Notes: generated by a model from the sequence alone, not told the origin. A DNA stretch of 52,032 nucleotides from Candidatus Zhuqueibacterota bacterium (GCA_016931935.1 JAFGDW010000022.1:1-52032), one strand, 5' to 3'. Positions 17,766 to 27,231 are shown, counted from the stretch's first letter. Program-made: numbers and translations.

Positions 17766-19145
17766 TTACGAAAATGCATCTTTCATATCGGTGATAAATC
17801 GGTAAAGTGTTGCCCGCGATACGCCGAGACTATGCGCTGCTTGCACTTTATTGCCATCATTTTTTTCGAGGGCGTCTTTCACGCGAGGGATGGTGAGTTT
17901 ACGTTTGCGCACGCGTTTTCCATCGGTATTATTGAAGACAGGGGGGAGATGTTCGGGTTCGATAAGTTGTTTTTTGCATTTTACGGCGGCGAATTTAATG
18001 ACATTTTGCAGTTCACGAACATTTCCAGGCCATGCATAGTTCGTAAAACGTTGCAGCACCTCAGGTGAAATTACCAGGCGTTCACGTTTGAGTTCTTTTT
18101 CAATACTTCGCAGAATATGTTCGGCAAGAAGTGATATGTCTTCCAGGCGGTCGCGCAGTGGTGGAACGGTAATTGGCATTACAGCCAGTCGGTAGTATAA
18201 ATCCTCCCGAAAATGACCGTTTGCCACTTCCTGCGCCAGGTCCTTATTGGTCGCGCTAATAATGCGAATGTTTACTCGCGTCGTTTTTTCACTTCCGACC
18301 CGTTCAAACGTCCCTTCCTGCAACACTCGCAGCAACTTTACCTGCATTGCCGGAGATACTTCGCTCAATTCGTCCAACAATAGTGTGCCGCCATCGGCGA
18401 GTTCGAACCGGCCCTTTTTATCGTGCATTGCACCGGTAAACGCGCCGCGCACATGGCCAAACAGTTCGCTTTCGATCAGGTTTTCGGGGATTGCACCGCA
18501 GTTGATTGCCACAAACGGTTGTTGCGACCGCGGACCCTCTGAGTGGATGGCCGATGCCACCAACTCTTTGCCGGTACCGCTTTCGCCCTGGATTAAAACG
18601 GGAATGTCTACCTGCGCCATTTCTTCAATTGCATCGAACAACGCCAGCATTTTTGGATGACGTCCGACCAGTCCTGCAAATGAACGTACGGTTTTCAATC
18701 GGCGGCGGAGCTGACTGAGTTCGGTGATATCTTCGAGTAGCAGCACCGCCATCGACTTGCCAAGATAATTAACAGGGGCAGCACTTACCAGGAGCGTAAT
18801 CTCATTCTCGTTTTTACCGATTAGTAATTGTTTTTTTACCCATTTCCGGGTGATCATTTTGCCCTGCAAGGCTTGCATGCCAACACTGTATATCTGGCAA
18901 TCGGCACATTGACCGGTATTACCACAACTTTTATGGGATTGTTCATTATTCAGGCAATGCAGGACTTCGCCCATACTTTTCAGGAAAATTTGATGACGAT
19001 CATTCCCAAAGTTTCGTTCCATATAGTCATTAATGATGTGGACTTTATACTGATGATCAATTATCATGACTGAACACGGAATAGCAGAAAATAAAGCAGA
19101 TAACAAGCCATTTTGCTCGATAATGTTCCGTAAATCATCGTTCAC
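17766..19145 (-). CDS. Sigma-54-dependent activator with Cys-containing PAS domain
   Basis: 459-aa enhancer-binding protein. Residues about 10-135 are a PAS domain holding Cys64, Cys74, Cys80 and Cys83 (C-x9-C-x5-C-x2-C), a spacing able to bind metal or sense redox. The AAA+ core has Walker A GESGTGK (187-193), the sigma-54 contact loop GAFTGA (234-239) and Walker B GGTLLLDE (252-259). The C-terminus is a Fis-type HTH (AAHSLGVSRATLYRF). The start is GTG at 19145 with AGGAG 7 nt upstream; the neighbouring ATG at 19147 is out of frame. No sigma-54 promoter (TGGCAC-N5-TTGC) was found beside it, so its targets are probably elsewhere. Confidence 0.92.
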   Translation of the reverse strand: MNDDLRNIIEQNGLLSALFSAIPCSVMIIDHQYKVHIINDYMERNFGNDRHQIFLKSMGEVLHCLNNEQSHKSCGNTGQCADCQIYSVGMQALQGKMITRKWVKKQLLIGKNENEITLLVSAAPVNYLGKSMAVLLLEDITELSQLRRRLKTVRSFAGLVGRHPKMLALFDAIEEMAQVDIPVLIQGESGTGKELVASAIHSEGPRSQQPFVAINCGAIPENLIESELFGHVRGAFTGAMHDKKGRFELADGGTLLLDELSEVSPAMQVKLLRVLQEGTFERVGSEKTTRVNIRIISATNKDLAQEVANGHFREDLYYRLAVMPITVPPLRDRLEDISLLAEHILRSIEKELKRERLVISPEVLQRFTNYAWPGNVRELQNVIKFAAVKCKKQLIEPEHLPPVFNNTDGKRVRKRKLTIPRVKDALEKNDGNKVQAAHSLGVSRATLYRFITDMKDAFS

Positions 19146-19562
19146 ATGATACTCCTGCGGGAATTCCGGTAGGTAAAGCTTTCAGTGCATTGAAAATTTA
19201 CTATTGCTCGGACCGCTCTTTTCGTGTACGTATAATGAATTTTCTCGATCAATTATATTTTCCATGAACTGTACCGAAAATGTATGAAGATATTATTACA
19301 AAATCAAGTTATTTGTTAGAAAATCACAATATACACCCTCTAAAATTGGCGATCAAGAAAAATATTAGTCGGTCGATAACCAAAGGGAATGGAATGATTA
19401 ATATCGCCCCATAGCTGATTATTACTCGATGGGCGTCGACATTTGCGTTGGGGATAGCTCAAAATTTTTCCTGCCTTGATATAATCAGAAAGACTCATCG
19501 TAATAATGAATATGTATAGTAAATAATTCGAATATTGTGAATATTTTTTAATACTGGATACT
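19146..19562. other. Divergent intergenic region, 417 bp
   Basis: AT-rich gap between the sigma-54 activator (minus) and the flippase-like gene (plus). I see no ORF with a ribosome-binding site, no stable hairpin and no tRNA-like motif. It must contain two promoters, but none is convincing by eye. Confidence 0.4.
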
Positions 19563-20666
19563 ATGAAACCACTTATTGACCTGACCGCGTTTTCGACCCG
19601 TAATATTTCCGGCATTGTTCGAAAACTGATTATTTTTGTCGTAATAGGCTTACTCGGAAATATAATATTTGCATTGTGGACATCCGATCGTTCGTTATGG
19701 AATGCGGGCATCCATTTTAATATGTGGTATATCCTGATTGCGCTGTTATTGACATTGGTTCCGTGGCTGTTTCATGCCTGGCGAATGATTATCTGGACCG
19801 ATTTTGTGGGACGACGAATATCGTTTAAAAGCGCTATTAAAATTGTGTTGGGAACCGAGCTTGGTGCAGCCATTAGCCCATCGACGATTGGCGGTGGGCC
19901 GGTAAAGGCAGCCATGCTTATGCAACAGAAATTATCCAGTGGCGTTGCCGCCTCGCTTACCGCGTTGGGAAGTATTGAAGACAATATTGTTATGCTTGTG
20001 TTGGTTCCATTGGCGCTTACTATTTCCGGCTCGTGGCATATGCCGGGAATTCAATTGTTTCTGAATCGTATCTGGCCAATTATTGTGTGGGCGTTAGTAA
20101 TCGTCGCTATTCTGTTAGCAGGCCTTTTTATTATGTACCGATATCGACCGCGATTGCGACTACCTGCTATTTGCTATCGGTTCCTTGATTCACCGCTTAT
20201 GAAGCGCCTGCATCGATTTCTTAAGCAATTCTGGCATGAATTCAAATCAGTATATCGACTAATCGGGCGTAGGGGGCGTAAACGGTTGGCGGCAAGCTTG
20301 ACTATTACAGCCGTTCAATGGGTCTGCCGTTATTCCGTTATTGCTGCCTTGATCGCGAGTATGAACGGGCCAGTGAATATATATCAGCTATTTGCCATGC
20401 AATGGGTTGTTTTTTCATTAACAGTATTCATTCCCACTCCGGGCGCTGCTGCTGGTGCGGAAGCAGCCTATCTGTTCATTTATCGCGGTCTGATTCCTGA
20501 AGGATTGCTGAATCCGAGCATGCTGGCATGGCGATTTTTCACATTTTATTTGCTGATCATTATTGGCATTATTCTGATTATTGTGTTGAATCTGCCGCGT
20601 CCGACACTGCCGAAATCACGGCTACGCCCTGTGATCAAGCCGTTGAGTGTGCCGGCTGATTCCTAA
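19563..20666 (+). CDS. Flippase-like membrane protein (LPG-synthase TM domain, UPF0104/YbhN type)
   Basis: 367 aa with about eight TM helices and none of the C-terminal aminoacyl-transfer domain of MprF. Family signatures are SFKSAIKIVLGTELGAAISP followed by STIGGGPVKAAML (about 94-122) and FIPTPGAAAGAEAAYLFIY in the last third. By family these move lipids or lipid-linked molecules across the inner membrane; the substrate is unknown. The Shine-Dalgarno is weak (GGA about 4 nt before the ATG). It stands alone, convergent with the esterase gene (27-bp gap). Confidence 0.85.
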   Translation: MKPLIDLTAFSTRNISGIVRKLIIFVVIGLLGNIIFALWTSDRSLWNAGIHFNMWYILIALLLTLVPWLFHAWRMIIWTDFVGRRISFKSAIKIVLGTELGAAISPSTIGGGPVKAAMLMQQKLSSGVAASLTALGSIEDNIVMLVLVPLALTISGSWHMPGIQLFLNRIWPIIVWALVIVAILLAGLFIMYRYRPRLRLPAICYRFLDSPLMKRLHRFLKQFWHEFKSVYRLIGRRGRKRLAASLTITAVQWVCRYSVIAALIASMNGPVNIYQLFAMQWVVFSLTVFIPTPGAAAGAEAAYLFIYRGLIPEGLLNPSMLAWRFFTFYLLIIIGIILIIVLNLPRPTLPKSRLRPVIKPLSVPADS

Positions 20667-20693
20667 AGCCAGCAATTAAAACGTTCAACTTCA

Positions 20694-21590
20694 TCAATAT
20701 TGATGGAATCCATCGGAAACAAACCGCATTACTTCGGGTAAGGATGCTCGCCAGTATGTCCAGTTATGCCCACCATCGCGCACCCGATATTCATGGGGAA
20801 TATCGCGCTGACGCATTGCGATGTGAATAAGTGAATTCCCTTCGTAGAGAAAATCATCATCGCCACAGTCAATATACCAGCGCACTGCTTTTTTTATATC
20901 ATCAGGCATTTGCTCGACTAAATGTCGAGCGCTGTACTTTTTGTAGTACGATTCAAACAAGCTATCCGGCAGACTCGCTATGGATTTATCCGTATAGCGT
21001 TCGCTGCGATTTTTGATTTCGTCTGCGTTTCGTGGTCCGGTACCAGCGCTAAGCGGACACGCCGAAGAAAATAAATCCGGACGATGCAATGCATAAATAA
21101 AAGTGCCTCCACCACCCATCGATAATCCCGCCACAGCACGATAGCGTTTTTCAGTTTTTATTCGGTACATCTTTTCGACATATGGCATCAATTCATCGAA
21201 GAAAAAGTCTTCATAGCGCCAATCTCCCGTAAGATCGTTAAAATAGCCCCGCCGCCCTGTATTCGCATCTGGCATGATGATAACCATCGGTGTAGCACTT
21301 CCGTCATTGATAGCTTTATCCGCAATACGCAATACTTCTCCAAACTGAATCCAGCCAGTCTGATCATCGCCGCCACCATGGAGCAGGTACAGCACAGGAT
21401 AGTATCGTTGCGATGTCTCATAATCCGGCGGCAGATAAATTGCGTACGAACGGTCGCTTTTAAGAATTTTACTTTTCATGGATAGATTGTCCAGTACTTT
21501 TCCTGTTTGTGCCATAAGCAATGCTGGTAATATTAAGAATAAAAATGTGAATGGAATTAATTTATTTTGCAAGTAACCGTCGCCTGACAT
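20694..21590 (-). CDS. Secreted alpha/beta-hydrolase esterase (esterase D/feruloyl-esterase-like)
   Basis: 298 aa. GGAGG lies 5 nt before the ATG. Residues 10-28 form a hydrophobic signal sequence ending MAQT. The fold is that of the putative-esterase family (PF00756): YPVLYLLHGGGDD oxyanion region (64-76), nucleophile Ser157 in GLSMGG, acidic Asp in CGDDD (242-246) and catalytic His275 in GGHNWTYW. Relatives release acetyl or feruloyl groups from plant polysaccharides or hydrolyse other esters, and a carbohydrate role fits the nearby GH127 and carbohydrate-binding genes. The exact substrate is not readable. Confidence 0.88.
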   Translation of the reverse strand: MSGDGYLQNKLIPFTFLFLILPALLMAQTGKVLDNLSMKSKILKSDRSYAIYLPPDYETSQRYYPVLYLLHGGGDDQTGWIQFGEVLRIADKAINDGSATPMVIIMPDANTGRRGYFNDLTGDWRYEDFFFDELMPYVEKMYRIKTEKRYRAVAGLSMGGGGTFIYALHRPDLFSSACPLSAGTGPRNADEIKNRSERYTDKSIASLPDSLFESYYKKYSARHLVEQMPDDIKKAVRWYIDCGDDDFLYEGNSLIHIAMRQRDIPHEYRVRDGGHNWTYWRASLPEVMRFVSDGFHQY

Positions 21591-21668
21591 AATTCCTCCT
21601 GTGATTGGGAATTAACAAAATACTAAGATTGATAGAAACACGTTATGCGAATGACTTTCTAAGCGGCC

Positions 21669-22235
21669 TTATCCGAGCAGATCGTGAATCATCTGGTCAG
21701 CAGTCATTTCAGCCTTGTCTCCAAGGGCATCCGGCGTTGTGCATAATGGCACAATGTATTTCCCGACAGCTATGCTGCCTGTATAGTCACATTCCCGTTG
21801 AAACGCGAGTGGAATCAAGTCGGCATTATCCTTGATTATATCACCAGCAGTGACAAGCAACGCCATATGTTTATCCTGAAGAAATGATTTGTATTGTGGT
21901 GTTCCATAATTTTTGACAAGGCAATACTGCCGGTCAATAAGTGGTTTGATTTGGGCAGTGTATCCCCAGCAATACAATGGCGATGCATAAATAATGACAT
22001 CTGCAGCAATCATGCGGTCGAACAGTGCGAGCATGTCGTCTTTCAAAACGCAGCCAGGTGCATCCATTATTTTTTTGCATTTATCACACCCGGTGCAGCC
22101 TTTGAGTTTGTAACGTACTACGTTGATGCGATCAATGGAGTGTCCGAGTAAAATAGCATGTTGCTCAAACAGTTTGAGGATGGATGCTGTGTTCCCGTTA
22201 ATCCGGGGGCTGCCGAGAATGGTGGTTATTTTCAG
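21669..22235 (-). CDS. Flavodoxin-fold NAD(P)H oxidoreductase, apparent CTG start
   Basis: Full-length reading gives 188 aa, normal for the family, but the only ATG/GTG/TTG in frame is at 22067, which would delete the FMN-binding loop. Reading upstream in frame gives KITTILGSPRINGNTASI, the canonical flavodoxin P-loop, beginning at a CTG (22235). It continues through C-x2-C-x2-C (GCTGCDKC, as in iron-sulfur flavoproteins) to DAPGCVLKDDM and IYASPLYCWG. An ATG at 22249 is out of frame by one base, so a 1-nt deletion is the alternative to CTG initiation. No strong Shine-Dalgarno is visible for either. Likely an FMN-dependent reductase; the electron donor is unknown. Confidence 0.75.
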   Translation of the reverse strand: MKITTILGSPRINGNTASILKLFEQHAILLGHSIDRINVVRYKLKGCTGCDKCKKIMDAPGCVLKDDMLALFDRMIAADVIIYASPLYCWGYTAQIKPLIDRQYCLVKNYGTPQYKSFLQDKHMALLVTAGDIIKDNADLIPLAFQRECDYTGSIAVGKYIVPLCTTPDALGDKAEMTADQMIHDLLG

Positions 22236-22398
22236 TTGGTTTTATTCATTAAATCTTTTGTTCAATGTATAAAACAATTGTTGAAAAATCAATTGCAAAA
22301 AATATGTATTATAGCATATCAGAAACGAATTCATCTATCAGAAAACAGAAGTTGATTGTCTTTCTCGTCATCGCGACATTAATACGACTAAAAATAAC

Positions 22399-22427
22399 AG
22401 CGCATGTTGGATTTTCCAACATGCGCT
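22399..22427 (-). terminator. Rho-independent terminator of the triple-CBM gene
   Basis: AGCGCATGTTGGA (22399-22411) pairs perfectly with TCCAACATGCGCT (22415-22427) around a 3-nt loop. On the minus strand the stem is followed by TTATTTTTAG. It is about 40 bp beyond the stop of the gene at 22468-24339. Confidence 0.85.
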
Positions 22428-22467
22428 CCGGTTAATGTAGCAGAGATTTGCAACATCTCGATAGGTA

Positions 22468-24339
22468 CTATTTCACTAACAGGGCCTTTCTTACACTTGA
22501 AAATCCTATGGCTTCCAGTTTATAGAAATATACGCCCGATGATAAATGTGTTGCATCCAAGGAATAGGTGTAATTACCGGCTTCATATTTGCCATTTACC
22601 AATTCTTGTACAACTTCGCCCAGAACATTATAAAGGACAAGTTTAACTTCACTGGCTTTTTTCAGAGAGAAGCGGATATTGGTTGTTGGGTTGAACGGAT
22701 TCGGGTAGTTCTGTTCCAATGTAAAGTCCTTTGGAGCATTCTTATTGGTACGACTTACACTTGTTGGCGCCAATTCTTCAATTACGTACACAGCGTCAAA
22801 CCAGACAGTTACGCTGTCATTCACACTTGTAGTATCGGTGCCGCCAAAATGTAACTTCAATTCATTGGTCGGTTCAGTAACCTGGTTGCCTTCCAGGGTA
22901 TATTCGAACAATTGGGGTTCTGTACCTAAAACAGCCCATTCATTCAGATATTTTGTGTACGGATCGCCGGATTGTTCAAACAGAACATTAATCCAAACAT
23001 CTTCCCGACTTGCAACGGCCAGGAAATTAACTTTGTAGGTGTAACCTGCCTGAATTGGGCAAGGTATGTTGCGCTGGATGTAGTACGTAACATTACCACC
23101 ATTCGTAATATCGAGCCGATAAGAATTCTTACCGGAAAGAACAGCGTTTGTGTCGATACTCGTAGCAACAGTCACAGAACCGGTATTGATCCAGCCAGCC
23201 CAACTACTATCACCTCTATCCATTTCAGAATTCAGGATAATATTATTTTCAGGAACAGGTCTAACACCAGCATCTTCTTCGGTTACATAGACAGCGTCGA
23301 ACCACACTTTAACGCCATCATTTACACTTGTTGTATCCGTGCCGCCAAAATGTAATTTCAATTGATTGGTCGGCTCATTGTTTGTATTCCATACAAGGTC
23401 ATATTCGAACAATTTCGGCGTTTTACCAAGAACAGCCCATTCGTTCAAGAATTTGCTATATGGCGATCCTGCTTGTTCAAACAAAACGTTAATCCATACA
23501 TCATTTGTGTCAGCAACGGCAAGGAAACTGACATGATAGGTTTTGCCAAACTGGAGAGGACACGTAGTGTTACGCTGAATGTAGTATGAAACATTGCTAC
23601 CGGTAGTAATGTCAAGCATATATGAATTTTTACCTGAAAGTACGCCGTTTGTATCGATACTGGTAGCTACAGTCACAGAACCTGTATTTATCCAGCCTTC
23701 CCAGTTAGCCTGGCCTAAATCCATTTCAGGATTCTGGATGAGATTGTTTTCAGGAACAGGATAAGTGCCGGCTTCTTCAATAACATAAACTGCATCGATC
23801 CATACAGTAGCGCTGTCGTTGCTCGTACTATCTGTCCCACCGAAATGTAACTTTAATTGATTGGTCGGTTCGGTAACATTACTCCAATCCAGGGTAAACT
23901 CAAAAGTTTGTGGTTCTGTGCCGACAACAGCCCATTCATTCAAATATTTGTCGTATGGTGATCCGGCTTGTTCGAACAGAACATTTATACGAACGTCTGC
24001 ACGACTTGCGACGGCCATGAAACCTGCCTTGTAGGATTTACCAAACTGGAGTGGTGCAGCAGTATTCCGTTGAATGAAATATGAAGTTGTACTGCTGTTT
24101 GTAATGTCGATTTTGTAGGAATTTTTTCCGGAAAGTACACTGTTTGTATCGATAGTTGTGGTAACAGAAACTGAACCGGTATTAATCCAGCCTTCCCAAC
24201 CGGTTTGACCATTATCAAACTCCCCGTTGGCAATTAAGTTTTGAGCGAAAACGGTTGGAATTGTAACGAGGGTTACCAGAAAAGATACAAGAAAAACTGA
24301 TGTGAGTAAACCTAACTTTTGTAACGATTTTTGTTGCAT
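22468..24339 (-). CDS. Secreted protein: three tandem carbohydrate-binding modules plus sorting tail
   Basis: 623 aa. Signal peptide (about 1-32), then three near-identical modules of about 157 aa (34-189, 198-355, 365-520). Each contains GWINTGSV, SGKNSY, YFIQRNT/YYIQRN, INVLFEQ, LKLHFGGTD and W-I/F-DAVYV, the pattern of CBM4/9-like jelly-roll domains. The last ~90 residues are a type A sorting tail (FTLEQNYPNPFNPTTNI.., SSGVYFYKLEA.., RKALLVK). No catalytic domain is present, so it is a polysaccharide-binding surface or secreted protein. GGAGG precedes the ATG. Export by a type IX-like route is expected from the tail. The neighbouring GH127 gene suggests a plant or microbial polysaccharide target, which is inference. 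Confidence 0.88.
   Translation of the reverse strand: MQQKSLQKLGLLTSVFLVSFLVTLVTIPTVFAQNLIANGEFDNGQTGWEGWINTGSVSVTTTIDTNSVLSGKNSYKIDITNSSTTSYFIQRNTAAPLQFGKSYKAGFMAVASRADVRINVLFEQAGSPYDKYLNEWAVVGTEPQTFEFTLDWSNVTEPTNQLKLHFGGTDSTSNDSATVWIDAVYVIEEAGTYPVPENNLIQNPEMDLGQANWEGWINTGSVTVATSIDTNGVLSGKNSYMLDITTGSNVSYYIQRNTTCPLQFGKTYHVSFLAVADTNDVWINVLFEQAGSPYSKFLNEWAVLGKTPKLFEYDLVWNTNNEPTNQLKLHFGGTDTTSVNDGVKVWFDAVYVTEEDAGVRPVPENNIILNSEMDRGDSSWAGWINTGSVTVATSIDTNAVLSGKNSYRLDITNGGNVTYYIQRNIPCPIQAGYTYKVNFLAVASREDVWINVLFEQSGDPYTKYLNEWAVLGTEPQLFEYTLEGNQVTEPTNELKLHFGGTDTTSVNDSVTVWFDAVYVIEELAPTSVSRTNKNAPKDFTLEQNYPNPFNPTTNIRFSLKKASEVKLVLYNVLGEVVQELVNGKYEAGNYTYSLDATHLSSGVYFYKLEAIGFSSVRKALLVK
22780..24240. repeat. 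Three tandem in-gene repeats (about 470 bp each)
   Basis: The DNA encoding the three carbohydrate-binding modules (about 24240-23773, 23748-23275 and 23247-22780) is repeated. Identity is high at protein level but with many silent and replacement differences, so the triplication is old enough to have diverged. Linkers of 8-10 residues (PVPENN..) are also duplicated. Confidence 0.8.
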
Positions 24340-25113
24340 GGCCTTACCTCCATTTAGTTATTTGTTGCGCCAAACTAATTTGTAAAGTGCAAACTCACAT
24401 TTACAACGAAATAGTTTGAATTGTTTATAACCTGCAATGATGCTCGCAAAGAGTGGCTGGGTATATTATACTTCTTACGATGTGGTTTTGAGATTTTCCA
24501 TAATTTCTTCACTTTTTACAGGATGAGATTAAGTGAGGTATAAAAAAAAGAATCTCAAAACCACTTTAACAAGCATAAATCAATAAGCGATTATCAAAGT
24601 TGATTTTAGTAACAATTCAATCCGTAACATTGCATTGGTAGCTTGTGGTAAGTGCCAAAAAAGCAACAGTCGTGCTACTTCTGTCCTTTATAAACGAAAA
24701 TTCTTTGATACCAATCGTTTTAATTAATGAACAGGATTGAATGATGACTATTTCATCAGACAAACAAATAGTTCAACAAAAAAGTATTGATAGGGATTGT
24801 AGCAAATGCCAAGGTATAATTATTTTTTTTCGCGTTCTTAAAGATATGAAATTTATTGGGGCAACTAGTAGAAGAAATGTTACAATTTTATAGCTATATG
24901 TTACGTTTTTGTTAAATTGAATCTGTAGTCGATTGAGAGATTTTATTCAATTAAGAGACCAAAATTTTTATCCTAAACGGACAGACTGTGTGAAAGCATG
25001 GGAGAAGTATCCTGATTACGAAAAAATTGTTGATAAATTCTGATAGTTAATCTCTTAGAAGTTAAAATTTAGATAGCTTGTTTAACGTGGTTCCACACAG
25101 TCTGGTAGCCCAA
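24340..25113. other. 774-bp intergenic region with a possible gene remnant
   Basis: The gap lies between the triple-CBM gene and the GH127 gene, both on minus. Most of it is AT-rich without structure. On the plus strand, about 24935-25044 can be read as a protein-like tail (RDFIQLRDQNFYPKRTDC, then VKAWEKYPDYEKIVDKF and stop) with no ribosome-binding site. CAGACTGTGTG (24982-24992) and CACACAGTCTG (25094-25104) form an 11-bp inverted repeat bracketing the end of that tail. It must also contain the promoter of the triple-CBM gene. Confidence 0.4.
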
Positions 25114-27093
25114 TTATTTCCGATCCATCCATACAGCCATTTCCCCAATGCCACGGTGGGACCAGGCATAGTAGGGAATCTCAGTCAAATTGCGTTTCTT
25201 GCCATATGTATCAGTGACCATGCCTTTAATAACAGTAATTCCATCCAACAATTCAGGTTGAAATTCGGCAGCAAGTTCGGCATTATCTGGAATAACCAGG
25301 TCGAGTGTTTCGCCATCATTATCCACACCTTCTGCACAATACACGATCGGACCGCGGATAAGTGCAACTTTGTTGCGGTCATCTGCCACTTTCTCATCGG
25401 TTACAACGCGTCGGATTGGCATTGGTAGTATTAATTCGACCACGTCGTCATCTTTCCATTGGCGATTAATTATGGCAAAACCTTTGTTTATGCTGAGATC
25501 GATTGGTTCGCTGTTGATTTTCAGTACAACCGGATACGCACTTTCATCAGTGTAGTGGTACAGATTACCTGGCAGCGGTTCATTTGTTGCCCAGCCCGGA
25601 ATGCGGATATGTAGCGACATTGAAGAAGGTATCTTGGGGTGCAGTGTGATTCTAATAGCGCCGTCCCAGGGGTAGTTTGTCTGTTGCTCAATTTTAACGT
25701 GTCCTTTTTCCATTGGTATTGTTGCCGAATTGGAAATAAACAGATTAACGTAAAGGGAATCGCCATGACTTGCATACACATAATTGGGGACGGACGGTAA
25801 AAATCGGATCACGTTCGACGGACAGCATGAGCAATCGAACCAGGGTTGCCGGCCGATAAAGCCAACATTGAATTTATATTTGCCATCCGATGCAAGACAA
25901 TTGGGGTAGAAAAATTTGTCGCCACTGAGTGAAACACCGGAAATCATTCCGTTGTAAAGCGTACGTTCTAGTACATCGATGTATTTGGCATCACCGTGTA
26001 GCAGGAACATGCGGTGGTTCCAATACACATTGGCAATAGCGGCACATGTTTCGTTATATGCAGTCATGTTGGGTAATTCATAGTTGTCACCGAATGATTC
26101 ACCTTCGTGTCGAGCGCCAATGCCGCCCGTAATATAAATTTTTTTTTCCACCACATTGTGCCAGATATTGTCGACAGCATTCAGATAATCGGTGTCGTGC
26201 ATAATGGCTGCAATATCCGCCATACCCGCATACATGTAACCGGCGCGTACCGCATGTCCCACCGCTTCTTTTTGCTGAATAACCGGGATGTGGTCCTGAT
26301 TGTAGGCGCCATAAAGTTTATGCCCGCTTGCATTACCACGCTGATCAAGAAAGAACCGGGCGAGATTGAGGTATTTTTCATTATGTGTGGCAAGGTATAG
26401 CTTCACCAAACCGGTCTCGATTATTTGATGACCCGGTGGTTCCGTGTTTTTCCCCGGCCCAAACACCCGGTCGATCAGGTCTGCATTTTTAAGGGCAATG
26501 TTCAGGAAATTTCGTTTGCCTGTAGCTTGATAGTGGGCATTAGCCGCCTCGTACATATGACCTACGTTGTACAATTCATGGCTCGAAGCCAAATTGAACC
26601 AGCGCGGTCCTGGTTTAACCCACCATGCAGGCGTGCTGCCCGGATCAAGCGTTTTCCATGTGCAAATGTAACCGTCTTCTTCCTGAGCGGCAGCAATCTT
26701 TTTGATGATACTGTCGAGATAGCTATCCAGCTTTGGATCGGGGTGAGTCGATAGCGAATAAGATGCCCCTTCGATAATTTTATAAACATCGGAATCGTCG
26801 AACGGCATTTTGCCTTCGTATTTGCCATCCAACAGACCACCGGCGCGTTCGAAATTACGAATGCGGCCCTCTGTCTCGCACTTGTCGAATCCGAATGGAA
26901 TAGTGACTGTGCGGTTTACCTCAATGCGTTTTGCCCAGAAATTATCTGTGAGATGAACATCGGTAAATTGCACGGGTGAAATTGGATAGAAGCTCTGGAT
27001 GTTTTTATCGGCCCGTCCACTACATGATAATATGATAAGAGGAATTATCAAGCATGATAATTTTAACATAAGCCTGACTGGACTATGGTTCAT
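25114..27093 (-). CDS. GH127 lipoprotein (beta-L-arabinofuranosidase family, DUF1680)
   Basis: 659 aa. A lipoprotein signal (MNHSPVRLMLKLSCLIIPLI) ends in LIILSC with Cys about 24. The (alpha/alpha)6 catalytic domain follows (FTDVHLTDNFWAKR.., HELYNVGHMYEAA, GGIGARHEGESFGDNYELPN). The active site of the characterised family enzyme HypBA1 is conserved: acid/base Glu332, Zn ligands Glu348 and Cys350 (NETC), and Cys423-Cys424 (CSCCPSN), the last region holding the nucleophile. The C-terminal third is beta-rich. It should release L-arabinofuranose or a related sugar at the cell surface. GGGAG precedes the ATG. It is divergent from the DUF5916 gene. Confidence 0.92.
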   Translation of the reverse strand: MNHSPVRLMLKLSCLIIPLIILSCSGRADKNIQSFYPISPVQFTDVHLTDNFWAKRIEVNRTVTIPFGFDKCETEGRIRNFERAGGLLDGKYEGKMPFDDSDVYKIIEGASYSLSTHPDPKLDSYLDSIIKKIAAAQEEDGYICTWKTLDPGSTPAWWVKPGPRWFNLASSHELYNVGHMYEAANAHYQATGKRNFLNIALKNADLIDRVFGPGKNTEPPGHQIIETGLVKLYLATHNEKYLNLARFFLDQRGNASGHKLYGAYNQDHIPVIQQKEAVGHAVRAGYMYAGMADIAAIMHDTDYLNAVDNIWHNVVEKKIYITGGIGARHEGESFGDNYELPNMTAYNETCAAIANVYWNHRMFLLHGDAKYIDVLERTLYNGMISGVSLSGDKFFYPNCLASDGKYKFNVGFIGRQPWFDCSCCPSNVIRFLPSVPNYVYASHGDSLYVNLFISNSATIPMEKGHVKIEQQTNYPWDGAIRITLHPKIPSSMSLHIRIPGWATNEPLPGNLYHYTDESAYPVVLKINSEPIDLSINKGFAIINRQWKDDDVVELILPMPIRRVVTDEKVADDRNKVALIRGPIVYCAEGVDNDGETLDLVIPDNAELAAEFQPELLDGITVIKGMVTDTYGKKRNLTEIPYYAWSHRGIGEMAVWMDRK

Positions 27094-27216
27094 ATGTTCT
27101 CCCTTTCAATTTTTCCTATTAATTGGCTAATGTGAAAAAAATACATGTAACAGTAACCGATATCATTTATAATATAAAAAAAATGTGACAAGTCAAACAA
27201 GTTAATGAATGATTTT

Positions 27217-27231
27217 ACTGATTGAGTCAGT
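27217..27231. promoter_or_regulatory. Operator-like palindrome between divergent genes
   Basis: ACTGATTGAGTCAGT: two 5-bp arms (ACTGA/TCAGT) around a 5-bp centre, in the 288-bp gap between the GH127 and DUF5916 genes. Position and symmetry suit a transcription-factor site, but no regulator gene is adjacent and a chance palindrome is possible. Confidence 0.25.

Noticed and set aside
22780..24240. CRISPR-like or satellite interpretation of the regular repeats
   Set aside because: The repeats are about 470 bp, in frame, and encode carbohydrate-binding modules.
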